Shown here: one piece after another, positions 42,741 to 51,994 of the stretch | Layout: each line of letters begins with the position of its first letter | Numbering within the stretch: position 1 is the first letter of the stretch | Source of the DNA: Granulicella mallensis | Lineage (GTDB): Bacteria; Acidobacteriota; Terriglobia; Terriglobales; Acidobacteriaceae | Direction: 5' to 3' | DNA: 64,000 nucleotides | Assembly: GCF_014203225.1 (NCBI RefSeq) | Contig: NZ_JACHIO010000008.1 | Span: 210,156-274,155 of the forward strand | Notes under the pieces: model-generated | The model's database searches: none | What the model was told of the DNA's origin: nothing | The model's input: the letters and a program-made list of their open reading frames with translations, nothing else | Translations under genes and position numbers: made by a program

Positions 42741-44318
42741 CTAAATCGACAGAGCCGCGCCGCGTTCCTTCTTGCTGAGCAGATAGTCGAAGATGACGCG
42801 CGAGACAAACACCGCAGTAAAGATGTTGGCCAACAGACCGAAGGTCAGCGTGACCGCGAAACCCTTGACTGGACCGGTCCCAAAGAGGAACAGGATGCCC
42901 GCCGAAACGATTGTCGTGATGTGCGTATCGACGATCGTGATCCAGGCATGGGCGAAGCCCTCCTGCACCGCTGCGGCGGTCGTCTTACCCAGCCGCAGCT
43001 CTTCGCGGATACGCTCGAAGATCAGCACGTTCGAATCGACGCCCATACCGATCGTGAGGATGACGCCGGCAATACCCGGCAGCGTCAGCACGGCGTGGGT
43101 GAAGCCCATAAAGCCGAGCAGGATGACAAGGTTGAGAAACAACGCCAGATCGGCATTGATGCCCGCACCGCGATAGTAGATGAGCATGAAGACCATCACA
43201 GCCAACATGCCGGCTACAGCAGCAACAACACCCTGATGAATGCTTGCCGCACCAAGCGACGGGCCTACCGAGCGAGTCTCAAGATAGGAGATCGTAGCCG
43301 GCAAGGAACCCGTGCGCAGCATCATGCTGAGGTCCTGAGCCTGCTGCTGCGTGAAGCCGCCGGTGATACGGCCGGAGTCGCGAATCGCCTGTTGAATCGT
43401 TGCGACTTCTTTCACGCGGTTCTCGAGCACAATCGCCATCGATCCCGTGCCCTTGTTGGCATCGGTGTACTTGTAGAAGCGATCTCCGGCTTCCGTCGTC
43501 AGAGTGAAGCCAATATCCGGCCTGCCGTTTTCATCGGTCTGCGGCGTGGCATCGCGGAAGTCGGTGCCCTCAACGACCGACGCGCGCTGCAGAAGGTAAA
43601 CCTGATCGGGGCCGCCCATGCCGCCGGAACCCTTGACCAGCTCCTGGTCAGGAGGAAGAACGCCGTTCAGAGCGGTCATCGCCTGCTGCTCGTCAGGATA
43701 GGACCCGATAACAGCATGAATCTCAAGCTTCGCAGTGGAGTTGATAATGCTTTCCACGTGCCCTGGATCGTCGACGCCAGGAAGCTGCACGAGAATCTCG
43801 TTGTCACCCAGACCGTACTGCTCGATGACCGGCTCGGAGACACCGAGTGAATCGACGCGCTGACGGATGGTCTCAATGGACTGATCCAGGGTGCGCTTTT
43901 CGAGATCGGTGATGGCCGACTGCTTCATCGTGAGCACGTAGCCGCCCGCAGAAGAAGTCGTCACGTCATACACGGCGTAATCATTGCTCGTGAGCGTGTC
44001 ATGAACACTCGACTGTTGCGCAGGCTGAACGCCGCTGATCGTAATCACCTCAGGATGCGCAGGATCAAGCTTGGAAGCCGTTACACCGGGGATCGAAGTG
44101 TTCAGCCGCTGCACATCACGATCTGTGGCACTGTTAAGCGCCTCCGCCACATGCACCTGAAGCACAAGGCGCGTGCCGCCGCGAAGATCGAGCCCGAGGT
44201 GGATACGGTCAGTGATCGACTGTTTGAGACTGCCGTGCGGAATGCCGAAGATCCCGTACACGAAAATCACCAGGACCGCGATAATAAAGCCTGTTTTGCC
44301 GGCCAGATTCTTGCCCAT
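42741..44318 (-). CDS. secD: Protein translocase subunit SecD
   Basis: 525 aa from ATG 44318. Helix 1 (residues 8-25), then the DRIHLGLDLRGGTRLVLQV motif, a large periplasmic P1 region (residues ~35-345) containing IRQRVDSLGVSEPVIEQYG and ILVQLPGVDDPG, and five C-terminal helices with GVDSNVLIFERIREELR and the ISAGILFLFGTGPVKGF-type end. Forms the SecDF complex. 131 nt after yajC. Confidence 0.96.
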   Translation of the reverse strand: MGKNLAGKTGFIIAVLVIFVYGIFGIPHGSLKQSITDRIHLGLDLRGGTRLVLQVHVAEALNSATDRDVQRLNTSIPGVTASKLDPAHPEVITISGVQPAQQSSVHDTLTSNDYAVYDVTTSSAGGYVLTMKQSAITDLEKRTLDQSIETIRQRVDSLGVSEPVIEQYGLGDNEILVQLPGVDDPGHVESIINSTAKLEIHAVIGSYPDEQQAMTALNGVLPPDQELVKGSGGMGGPDQVYLLQRASVVEGTDFRDATPQTDENGRPDIGFTLTTEAGDRFYKYTDANKGTGSMAIVLENRVKEVATIQQAIRDSGRITGGFTQQQAQDLSMMLRTGSLPATISYLETRSVGPSLGAASIHQGVVAAVAGMLAVMVFMLIYYRGAGINADLALFLNLVILLGFMGFTHAVLTLPGIAGVILTIGMGVDSNVLIFERIREELRLGKTTAAAVQEGFAHAWITIVDTHITTIVSAGILFLFGTGPVKGFAVTLTFGLLANIFTAVFVSRVIFDYLLSKKERGAALSI

Positions 44319-44449
44319 CTTATTGTTGTTCCTTCAAGATTCCGCGAGCTAAACGTCGCCGCGGCCCTTACATTTTTCCTTGCGAATCTCTGTGGCCCGT
44401 GGAAATCCCTGCATCAGCTTTCGCTGTGGTAACAATATCTCCGGCCCGC

Positions 44450-44776
44450 CTACGACTTGGATTCTTCCTCGGCGGTGACGGCTGCGATGGCGCTGCGGAC
44501 GATCTCGAACTTGACCCCGTCAGGCTGCGTGCGAATGACCAGCACATCGTCCTTGACGTTGACGACCGTGCCGCGCATGCCACCGTTGGTTGTTACCTTG
44601 TCGCCGGGCTTCAACTGCGCCAGCATCGATTGCCACTGCTTCTGCTTGCGCTGGTTCGGCACAATGAGCAAAAGGTACATGGCTACAAACATGATCACGA
44701 GCAGTGGCAAACTACCCAACGACCCAAAGCCGCCAAAACCGGCAAAACCGGCAAACGCTAACGCGAGAAAGCTCAA
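44450..44776 (-). CDS. yajC: Preprotein translocase subunit YajC
   Basis: 108 aa; TTG 44776 is the most upstream plausible start, with weak AGGA before it. One membrane helix (LPLLVIMFVAMYLLLIVPNQRKQ), followed by the conserved YajC soluble domain (LKPGDKVTTNGGMRGTVVNV; ILRTQPDGVKFEIVRSAI-type). An unusual Phe/Gly/Leu-rich N-terminus (FAGFAGFGGFGSLGSL) precedes the helix. Accessory part of the Sec machinery and first gene of yajC-secD-secF. Confidence 0.92.
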   Translation of the reverse strand: MSFLALAFAGFAGFGGFGSLGSLPLLVIMFVAMYLLLIVPNQRKQKQWQSMLAQLKPGDKVTTNGGMRGTVVNVKDDVLVIRTQPDGVKFEIVRSAIAAVTAEEESKS

Positions 44777-45150
44777 GCTGCACGTCCTGCTGCCGTGACC
44801 GGACTCTCAAGCGAAAGCTCTCGTCTGATCACGTCTTCCATAAAGTTTTCGGGGATACTGCTGCCCGGATAGGCAGACACCGGAACCGGCCGTGCTCCAG
44901 ACAGATTGTCCAGACACACCTCTACCGTTTCCAGTCAATCACACCTGAGGATTAAGCATCGCGTAGCCGGGCGGTGATGTCAAGGAAATCACGCGATTGG
45001 CCGTGTATTGCACGCGGCGGTGATCGGAAAACTCTGACCACCGGGCAGAAACACCGCACTCTTCCAATACGAGCTGACTTAAACGAAGATCGGCGGCACG
45101 GTTGAACCCGTGCCGCCGATGTTCTGCAAGCGATACCTCACACCCTTTGA
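44777..45150. other. Intergenic region with a hairpin (45089-45120)
   Basis: Between the NHL-like lipoprotein gene (end) and yajC (start) on the minus strand. It holds a perfect 13-bp hairpin, ATCGGCGGCACGG (45089-45101) / CCGTGCCGCCGAT (45108-45120), 30 nt past the lipoprotein gene and probably its terminator. The rest should hold the yajC promoter; nothing else seen. Confidence 0.55.
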
Positions 45151-47118
45151 CTAGGGGCGCGAAGCAGGATTGCCGTAGGGAGCGATGAGGTTTCCTGCCA
45201 GCGGGGTGACGACCGGCGCTGCAAGACCGATGATCTCCGTGACAGAGGTGCCGTTAGGGGCGCTGTTGGGGATCCAGATATCGCCCGAGCTATCGAGAGC
45301 AATACTGAAGGATCCGGCGGTGCTGGGAATGCTAAAGCCATTGCTGGCTGCGAGCGAACCATCATTGTTGAGCTCGACGAGAGCGTTCGTGCTATTGTTG
45401 ACGGCCCAGGCATGACCTGCACTGTCGAGAGCAATGCCTGTCGGTGTCGTGAGCAGGGGTCCCTGGTAAGGAGCAACAGAGGTGACCGTACCGTTGGTGG
45501 TGACCTTGTTGATTCCACCCAGCAGGCCGACCAATCCCGTGCTAGCCACCCAGACATTGCCACCATTATCGATAGCAAGACCTGTGCCGCCCAGAATTCC
45601 GCCGGAGAGGAGATGAACCGTGAACGAACCTGTGTTCGCGGTGCTGGCTCCATTCATCTGGAGGACATTGGCAACCGTGGAAGAAGCCATCCAAAGATTG
45701 CCGGAAGCATCGATGGCGCTACCGACGGGTTGATTGACGAGGCCCACCGTGTAACCAGCTGCTCCCGAAGGAATGGTTCCAGCGCGCGTGATCTCGGTGA
45801 CACCGGCGATGATGGCGCCGCCAACACCGCCGGTGTTGGGAATCCAGGCATTACCCAGACCATCGACAGAGACGGTATCAGGCAGATTGATGGAGCTACC
45901 CGAGAAATCGCCGGACAGAGCACCTGAGGAGTTCAACGTCCTGACGTGGTTCGGCTGGAGGAGGCCAGGAGTACTCAGGTTAGTGACCCAGGCAGTACCC
46001 GTTGTAGCGTCGATCGCGAGGCCGGACGGAGAGAAGAGTCCGCCTTTACCGAAGCCGTTCGTACCGGAGAGGACCTTACCCGTGCTGGAGAGCTCCGTAA
46101 CGACATTGGAGTTGGCATTCGTGATCCAGGCATTGCCCACAGCATCGATGGCGATGGTGCGCGGGGCGCTGATCGTGGGATCGGTGTAGATAATGCCAAC
46201 CGAAAAGTCAGTGGCGCTGGTCTCGAAGGGCTGGAACGGACCTGCATTGGTAGCCAGATTCAGAAGCGCACTCACATGCGCGCCCGGATGCTGAGCGATG
46301 TTGATCGCAGCCTGTGCCGTATTTGTCGGAAGGACGCCGGCTGTATTCGGCGCGTTGGCAAAGAGCGTTGCGCAGCCGCTGGAGGTCGGACCGGTCGAGT
46401 TGATGCAACCCGCGAGGATGTCCGCCAGGGTGTTGAGTTCGACCTGAGGCACGGTACCGTTGCCGGCAGTCGTCTTCGCCGGAATGGCTCCAGTGGCCTG
46501 AACCACCAGGTTGACGGCGTTGGTGAAGGCGTTGGTGACGCCAGTCTGCGCCTGCGTGGAATGCGCCGTGGGAGCAGAGATATGCGTGGGGTCAGTGGTG
46601 TAACCCGCCAGCGCATAGGCCGCAGCGATCGTGCTGGCCTCATTCATGTAGATATTGGTGACAGTGCTGGGGAAGGTATTGCCGGCTCCGCATTCGCCGA
46701 CAGCAGCCAGCAAGCCCGAACCCGAGTTATCGCCGGTACCTACACCAGGATCTCCGCCGGTCGCATAAAGATAGACGTTCGTATTGGCAGTGCAGGCGAA
46801 TTCTCCGCCGATATTGAAGTTGCCGGCACCATCCGTGGTGGTAAAGAAGTTCGTTCCGTCGGAAGAGGTCGTGGGTCCTGCAGTCAGCAGCGAGGTGGAA
46901 GCCTCACCATAGGTGTCTACGCCTGCGGCAAACATGTAGACATGCGCACCGACCAGACCCTGCTGGCCACCGTGCACGATGCCTTTAATGCTCATGGCGG
47001 TTTGACTGGCAACGTTCGCCGAGTCTCCAAAATTTGACGAGCAACCGCTAAGGCCCAGGACTCCTATCAGTCCAACGAGGCTAACGGTGACGGGAAGCGA
47101 TAAACGATGGATTTTCAT
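45151..47118 (-). CDS. Secreted lipoprotein with NHL/Vgb-like beta-propeller
   Basis: 655 aa from ATG 47118 (GGAG 6 nt upstream). Lipoprotein signal with LSGCSS (Cys about residue 26). Residues 40-290 form an Ala/Thr/Asn-rich region starting with a carboxypeptidase-regulatory-like fold (IKGIVHGGQQGLVGAHVYMFAAG). From ~300 on, repeated units such as TIAIDAVGNAWITNANSNVVTELSS-type sequence (AIDA.GN.W..N repeats, about six) form an NHL/virginiamycin-B-lyase-like propeller. This is a common Acidobacterial surface-protein design of unknown role. No catalytic residues of a lyase can be pointed to. Confidence 0.8.
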   Translation of the reverse strand: MKIHRLSLPVTVSLVGLIGVLGLSGCSSNFGDSANVASQTAMSIKGIVHGGQQGLVGAHVYMFAAGVDTYGEASTSLLTAGPTTSSDGTNFFTTTDGAGNFNIGGEFACTANTNVYLYATGGDPGVGTGDNSGSGLLAAVGECGAGNTFPSTVTNIYMNEASTIAAAYALAGYTTDPTHISAPTAHSTQAQTGVTNAFTNAVNLVVQATGAIPAKTTAGNGTVPQVELNTLADILAGCINSTGPTSSGCATLFANAPNTAGVLPTNTAQAAINIAQHPGAHVSALLNLATNAGPFQPFETSATDFSVGIIYTDPTISAPRTIAIDAVGNAWITNANSNVVTELSSTGKVLSGTNGFGKGGLFSPSGLAIDATTGTAWVTNLSTPGLLQPNHVRTLNSSGALSGDFSGSSINLPDTVSVDGLGNAWIPNTGGVGGAIIAGVTEITRAGTIPSGAAGYTVGLVNQPVGSAIDASGNLWMASSTVANVLQMNGASTANTGSFTVHLLSGGILGGTGLAIDNGGNVWVASTGLVGLLGGINKVTTNGTVTSVAPYQGPLLTTPTGIALDSAGHAWAVNNSTNALVELNNDGSLAASNGFSIPSTAGSFSIALDSSGDIWIPNSAPNGTSVTEIIGLAAPVVTPLAGNLIAPYGNPASRP

Positions 47119-47694
47119 AGGAATCTCCTTGATACAACCTTCAAGTTCGAACAAACAGAAAACCTGAATAGATGTTTGAGGCCCAACAAGACGAGGGCCC
47201 GGAAACACAATCGAAACAGCTCGACTGTGGCTTATAAAGTAGCCCGGTGGAAGTTTTAGAGACAGTGGCCCGATTACAGTTACGGTATGCAGTGCAGTTA
47301 GGAGTTGGTTTGCGTGGCTACTAGCGTGCAGCGACCTGACAGAAACCCACTGACTAGACTGGTTGAGATCGAAGTTGATGTCAAGAAGTAAAGTTAGTGA
47401 TCTACAAAATTTCTTAAACTTGGGGTTAGTTTACATCAGCAAGTAGTTGTATGCGTAAAGATCCAACCCTGATTGTGATTCATGAAGGTAACAGACTTGG
47501 TCCGGAAGAGAATGGGACTGTGCAACGGCTCATTGCAGATACCGAGTCTGTACCGCATAAGCAACACGCAAACACCAGACGTGGTTTCAGAGCAAGCGCC
47601 CAGAGGGAAGGACACACTTCCTGATGAGACCTGGCAAAGTTCTTCCAGCCCCCGCACAGTGTCCCCTCTCCCTCCCGGTCTCACCTCTATATAG
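47119..47694. other. Intergenic region, no gene supported
   Basis: ~576 bp between the NHL-like lipoprotein gene (start) and the DHA2 exporter gene (end), both on the minus strand; AT-richer than its surroundings around 47220-47460. It must hold the lipoprotein promoter. Small frames on both strands lack ribosome sites and recognisable sequence. Confidence 0.45.
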
Positions 47695-49326
47695 TTAGTG
47701 CGCTGCCGGCGCCTTGCCCCCAACCTTGAAGTTCTTCGAGAGCAGAACAAGCGGCGCCGCGACCAGCGTGATGACGCCGATCACGAAGAAGCAGTCCATA
47801 AAAGCCAGCAGACGAGTCTGTGCCCCCAACTGATCGTAGTAGCGGAGATAGGCGGCCTTGACGGCATCCGCGTGGGAGAATCCATGCGATTGCAGATAGG
47901 CCGTAGTCTGCTGCACTGCCTGCTGCAGGAACGGAGACGACGAAGGCAGGTTCGAGCCGACCCTCACCTGATGGAAGTTCTGACGGCGCTCGGACATGGT
48001 CGTCACGAAGGCGATACCGAAGCTTCCACCCCAGTTGCGGAAGAAGTTCGTCAGCGACGACGCCTTATTGTTCTGGTCGGGCCGCAGTTGCGAGTACGAA
48101 AGCACCGAGAGCGGAACGAAGAAGAACGCATAGCCCAAGCCCTGAAGCCCGCGGGCCAGAGCGTAATGGCCATAGTCCGTCTGAAGATTGAAGTGGCTGT
48201 AGTGAATGAACGATATTCCCACCACCATGACCGCACCAAAGAGCAGGATGCGTGGATGGATGATGCCTCGCTGCACGAGCTGGGCTCCGACCGGTGCGAG
48301 TAGCGTGATGACGAGAGCCCCCGGCCCGAGCACCAGGCCGGCATCGATGGCGCGGTAGCCGTAGAGCGATTGCAGCATCTGCGGGATCATCGTCGTGGAG
48401 GCGAAGAGACCGAAGCCGAAGACGAAGTAAAAGATGTTCGAGATAGCAAAGTTGCGCACTTTCAACAGGCGCAACTCAATGACGGGATCGGGGTGATGCA
48501 ACTCCCAGAAGATGGCAATGCCGAGGCAGGTGATGCCAATGCCGAACATCCAGCAGATGAAGGGTGAACCAAACCAGTCATCGATCTGTCCACGGTCGAG
48601 CAGGACCTCAAGCGCTGCCGAACCCAGGCCTATCAGCGCGATGCCGACACCATCGACGCGGAGCTTTCCGTTGGCCGAGCGGGCGGACTTGCGCTCCTCC
48701 GCGAAGGACGGCGGATCGTGAACGAAGCGATTGGTCAGGAAGAGCGACAGAATACCGATGGGAATGTTGATCAGGAAGACCCAGCGCCAGTTGTAGTTGT
48801 CGGTGATCCAGCCGCCGAGCACTGGACCGATAGCGGGAGCTGTAACGATCGCCACGGTATAGAGGGCAAACGCGGTAGCTCGTTTGGCCGGAGGAAAGGT
48901 GTCGACCAGGATGGCCTGCTCGACCGGAGCCAGGCCGCCGCCGCCGATTCCCTGAAGAACGCGGGCCATGAGCATGAAGCCGAGCGTGGGTGCAATACCG
49001 CAGAAGAAGGACGTAATCGTAAACAGCGCGACACAGGCCATGTAGTAGTTCTTGCGGCCAAAGACCCGGGACAGCCAGGCCGACATAGGAAGGACGACCG
49101 CGTTTGCCACGAGATAGGTCGTGAGAATCCAGGTCACTTCATCGAACGAGCGGCCCAGGCCCCCAGCAATATAAGGCAGCGACACGTTGGCGATGGAGGT
49201 ATCGAGCAGCTCCATGAAGGTTGCGAGCGTAACCGTCAGCGCCACGACCCAGGGATTGATCGTGGGGAACCCCGAAGCGGCGCGTTGTGTAGCTTTCTGG
49301 GGTAACGGGGCAACAGCGGTAGCCAC
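47695..49326 (-). CDS. DHA2-family (EmrB/QacA-like) MFS drug exporter
   Basis: 543 aa from ATG 49326. Fourteen membrane segments are expected for this class. Diagnostic sequences: FMELLDTSIANVSLPYIAGGL (motif D1 in helix 1), the loop LSRVFGRKNYY after helix 2, RVLQGIGGGGLAPV and the motif C-like APAIGPVLGGWI in helix 5. It exports hydrophobic drugs in exchange for protons; EmrB-type proteins usually need an EmrA adaptor, which is not adjacent. Divergently transcribed from a TetR gene, a common local-control arrangement. Confidence 0.93.
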   Translation of the reverse strand: MATAVAPLPQKATQRAASGFPTINPWVVALTVTLATFMELLDTSIANVSLPYIAGGLGRSFDEVTWILTTYLVANAVVLPMSAWLSRVFGRKNYYMACVALFTITSFFCGIAPTLGFMLMARVLQGIGGGGLAPVEQAILVDTFPPAKRATAFALYTVAIVTAPAIGPVLGGWITDNYNWRWVFLINIPIGILSLFLTNRFVHDPPSFAEERKSARSANGKLRVDGVGIALIGLGSAALEVLLDRGQIDDWFGSPFICWMFGIGITCLGIAIFWELHHPDPVIELRLLKVRNFAISNIFYFVFGFGLFASTTMIPQMLQSLYGYRAIDAGLVLGPGALVITLLAPVGAQLVQRGIIHPRILLFGAVMVVGISFIHYSHFNLQTDYGHYALARGLQGLGYAFFFVPLSVLSYSQLRPDQNNKASSLTNFFRNWGGSFGIAFVTTMSERRQNFHQVRVGSNLPSSSPFLQQAVQQTTAYLQSHGFSHADAVKAAYLRYYDQLGAQTRLLAFMDCFFVIGVITLVAAPLVLLSKNFKVGGKAPAAH

Positions 49327-49355
49327 AGACAGGTCCTCACAAGCTGAAATTATTT

Positions 49356-49373
49356 AGAGACTGTTCGGTCTCT
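49356..49373. promoter_or_regulatory. Candidate TetR operator between exporter and regulator genes
   Basis: Inverted repeat AGAGAC TGTTCG GTCTCT (49356-49373) in the 118-bp divergent gap, 30 nt upstream of the exporter start. Its size and GAC..GTC form match typical TetR/AcrR operators. Binding is inferred. Confidence 0.5.
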
Positions 49374-49444
49374 TTCACATCTGATTCAGAGAGAGAGGAA
49401 ACCGATGCGTCTTTTTTCGTATTCTTCTCCACGGAGGTTTCGCA

Positions 49445-50038
49445 GTGGCCAAGGGAGAGCTGACCAGGCAGAGGATCATCGCGGCTGCCGCACCGATCTT
49501 CAATCAACGGGGGTATTCCGGGTGTTCCATGCAGGACATCATGGAGGCTACCGGGCTGGAGAAGGGTGGACTGTATCGCCACTTTGCCAACAAGGAAGAG
49601 CTGGCGGCAGAGGCGTTCCGGTTTGCGCTTGCCCAGTGCGTCAAGACACGGACGGAGGACCTGGAGAACATCGAAGGCTCGGTAGCGAAGCTGCGTTCTG
49701 TCGTACAGCGATTCGTCGCAACCCCTTCGCCCATGCCCGGGGGCTGCCCGCTATTCAATACAGCCATTGATGCCGACGACGGCAACCTCGTGTTGCGGGA
49801 ACTCGTCCACGAGGGCATTCAGGCGTGGAAGGCTCGGATCAGCAATATCGTGAAGACCGGCGTCGAGCGCGGGGAGATCCGCCAGACCATAGAGCCGCAG
49901 AGTATTGCCAACACTATGATCTCCATGCTGGAAGGCGCCCTGATGATAAGCCGCATCGAAGGCACGAAAAAGCCGTTGCAGGATGCCTGCGCCATGCTCG
50001 AATGCGTGCTGGATGGGATCGCCACGAAGTGCTCGTAG
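49445..50038 (+). CDS. TetR-family transcriptional repressor
   Basis: 197 aa from GTG 49445 (GGAGG about 49433). N-terminal TetR DNA-binding domain (residues 5-52): TRQRIIAAAAPIFNQRGYSG, then MQDIMEATGLEKGGLYRHFANKEEL. The C-terminal ligand domain includes PMPGGCPLFNTAIDADDG, a sequence typical of the YxaF/LmrA-like TetR_C branch. It probably represses the adjacent divergent DHA2 exporter and releases it when a toxic ligand binds. Confidence 0.9.
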   Translation: MAKGELTRQRIIAAAAPIFNQRGYSGCSMQDIMEATGLEKGGLYRHFANKEELAAEAFRFALAQCVKTRTEDLENIEGSVAKLRSVVQRFVATPSPMPGGCPLFNTAIDADDGNLVLRELVHEGIQAWKARISNIVKTGVERGEIRQTIEPQSIANTMISMLEGALMISRIEGTKKPLQDACAMLECVLDGIATKCS

Positions 50039-50084
50039 AGCTTTCTTTCGAGTTCATTCCAAAGTAAGTTTGAAAAAAGACACC

Positions 50085-51143
50085 CTACTTTGTCTCGCTA
50101 CTCGCCGGCCTGGCGGCCGCGGGGTCCAGACGGTTCGCATTCTGGAAGGGCAGCATCCAGCCGGGATACTCCGGCGGCAGAGCGCTTACCTCATCGAGCT
50201 GCTTGATCTCGTCCGCAGTCAGCTTAACCTCGATGGCGGCGATGTTGTCCTGCAACTGGTCGAGGCGCTTGGCTCCAATGATGATCGACGTCACCACAGG
50301 CTTCGAGAGCAGCCACGCGAGCGAGATGCGAGCCGCGCTGCAACCGTGGGCCTTCGCGATGGGTGCGATCGCATCGAGGATCTTCCACGTGCGTTCCTTG
50401 TCGACGAGGGGAAAGTCGAATTCGGAGCGGCGGGAGCCCTCAGGCTTCTGGTTTTCACGGCTGAACTTGCCGGAGAGCAGCCCACCCGCAAGCGGACTCC
50501 AGACGAGCAGCCCCGTCTTCTCCGCTTCGAGCAGCGGCACAATCTCGCGCTCGAGATCGCGTCCGGCGATGGAGTAGTAGGCCTGTAGCGTGTCGAAGCG
50601 CGCGAGGTTCTTGAACTCGGAGATGCCGAGCGCCTTGGAGAGCTTCCAGGCCTGCCAGTTCGAGGCTCCGATGTAGCGCACCTTGCCCTGCTGCACGAGG
50701 GTGTCGAGCGCACGCAGCGTCTCTTCGACTGGAGTGATCGAGTCGCTGGCGTGGATCTGATAGAGGTCGATGTGGTCGGTCTGCAGGCGACGCAGGCTGG
50801 CTTCGACGCCGTCCATAATGTGTCCGCGCGAAGCTCCGACATCGTTGCGGCCCGGGCCGACGCGGCCGAAGACCTTGGTCGCGATCACCACGTCCTTGCG
50901 CGCGATGTTGAGGTTCTTGAGCGACTGGCCGAGCGTCTTTTCGCTCTCGCCCTCGGAGTAAACGTCGGCGGTATCGAAGAAGTTGATGCCGGCTTCAATG
51001 CTGGCCTTGACGAGGTCATCGGCTCCGGCCTGATCGACTGTGCCAATGACCTTCCAGAAGCCCGCGCCACCGCTAAAGGTCATGGTTCCGAAACAAAGGC
51101 TGGAGACGAGTAAACCGGTGTTGCCGAGTGTCTTGTATTGCAT
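50085..51143 (-). CDS. Aldo/keto reductase
   Basis: 352 aa from ATG 51143 (AAGGA 5 nt upstream). TIM-barrel NADPH-dependent oxidoreductase; the tetrad is present: Asp and Tyr in FFDTADVYSEGESE, Lys in VVIATKVFG, His in DLYQIHASD. The type is that of YajO/YhdN-like (AKR11-13) reductases acting on aldehydes. C-terminal Pro/Ala-rich tail. It follows the TetR gene in convergent orientation with a 46-nt gap, so it is probably independent of it. Confidence 0.92.
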   Translation of the reverse strand: MQYKTLGNTGLLVSSLCFGTMTFSGGAGFWKVIGTVDQAGADDLVKASIEAGINFFDTADVYSEGESEKTLGQSLKNLNIARKDVVIATKVFGRVGPGRNDVGASRGHIMDGVEASLRRLQTDHIDLYQIHASDSITPVEETLRALDTLVQQGKVRYIGASNWQAWKLSKALGISEFKNLARFDTLQAYYSIAGRDLEREIVPLLEAEKTGLLVWSPLAGGLLSGKFSRENQKPEGSRRSEFDFPLVDKERTWKILDAIAPIAKAHGCSAARISLAWLLSKPVVTSIIIGAKRLDQLQDNIAAIEVKLTADEIKQLDEVSALPPEYPGWMLPFQNANRLDPAAARPASSETK

Positions 51144-51268
51144 GACTGTCCTTTGGTGGGTTGTTTCTTGCAAGAGAGGATCGAGCTCTGTTCGATTGGA
51201 CGTGCGAGGAGGCTTGTGCGACTCAGAAGGTCACTACTCTATGGTTAGCCCTAACCTACCCGAGAAGC

Positions 51269-51899
51269 GTCATCCCGAGCGAAGTCGCTCGCGCACTTTG
51301 CGAGTGACGCAGTCGAAGGACCGCGAAGCGTCCCCTCCTGCCGATACAGTTCAATCCTTTTCCACCACGAAGCCCAGTGCACGAATGCTTCTTGTCGCAA
51401 ACATTTGCACGCTACGGGTTCATCTGCTCGTGCACGGTAATCATCTGCCATCCCCAGGTTTCTGCGAGATCTTTAAACTCTGGATTGACCGAGCGGATCA
51501 AATTCAGTTTCTTCTCGCGTCGCCAACCTTTGAGTTGCTTTTCGCGTGCGATGGAGATTCGGATATCTTCGTGTCCTTCGAAGTAGAGCAGGCGTTTGCA
51601 GTCGTGGGTCGCAGAGAAACCCTCGAAGGTACCGTTCTTGTGTTGCATCATGCGCAGGTACAAATTGCTGGTGACGCCGATGTAGAGCGTGCCTGTAATA
51701 CTGCCGAGGATGTAGGTATAGCCGCCGGACATGGCAAGATGCTAGCAGTTTTGTGGTCGCTGCTGGAAGATGATCGCCGCTACCAGAGCACGAACATTTG
51801 CGGTCGAAAAGGTGTGAGGTGCATGGGGAATGTGGACAGCTTCGGGGTCCTTCGACTGCGCGTCTCGCAAAGTGCGCGAGACGCTTCGCTCAGGATGAC
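51269..51899. mobile_element. GIY-YIG element with ~60-bp terminal inverted repeats
   Basis: 631 bp bounded by ~60-nt inverted arms (51269-51328 and 51840-51899) that match at roughly 85 percent by eye. Each starts GTCATCC.GAGCGAAG, has an inner palindrome CTCGCGCACTTTGCGAG and contains GCAGTCGAAGGACC. Between them lies one gene, a GIY-YIG nuclease (51412-51732). Sequence next to the arms (CCTTTTCCACCACGAAGCCC on the left, GGTCGAAAAGG on the right) resembles the core of the two gene-less elements at 2550-2768 and 4414-4631. The likely relation is an autonomous versus a non-autonomous form; inferred. Confidence 0.6.
51412..51732 (-). CDS. Small GIY-YIG nuclease-domain protein
   Basis: 106 aa from ATG 51732. 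Stand-alone GIY-YIG domain: YTYIL (residues 5-9), then LYIGVTSNL, the conserved Arg in YLRMMQHKNG, a HDCKRLLYFEGHED middle and the REKQLKGWRREKKLNLI helix with NPEFKDL at the end. This is the UPF0213/YhbQ-like class. GIY-YIG domains cut or nick DNA, and family members are found in homing enzymes and repair proteins; the role of these small forms is unknown. It lies centrally between inverted repeat arms related to dispersed elements, which suggests a function in their movement. Confidence 0.85.
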   Translation of the reverse strand: MSGGYTYILGSITGTLYIGVTSNLYLRMMQHKNGTFEGFSATHDCKRLLYFEGHEDIRISIAREKQLKGWRREKKLNLIRSVNPEFKDLAETWGWQMITVHEQMNP

Positions 51900-51994
51900 G
51901 GTCCTGGGGTGATCCAGAAAAAGAACTCTCTTTTACTCCCACGCTGTAACCCCATCGCAACGGAATACTCACGCCCTGTGCGATACCCTAGCTC

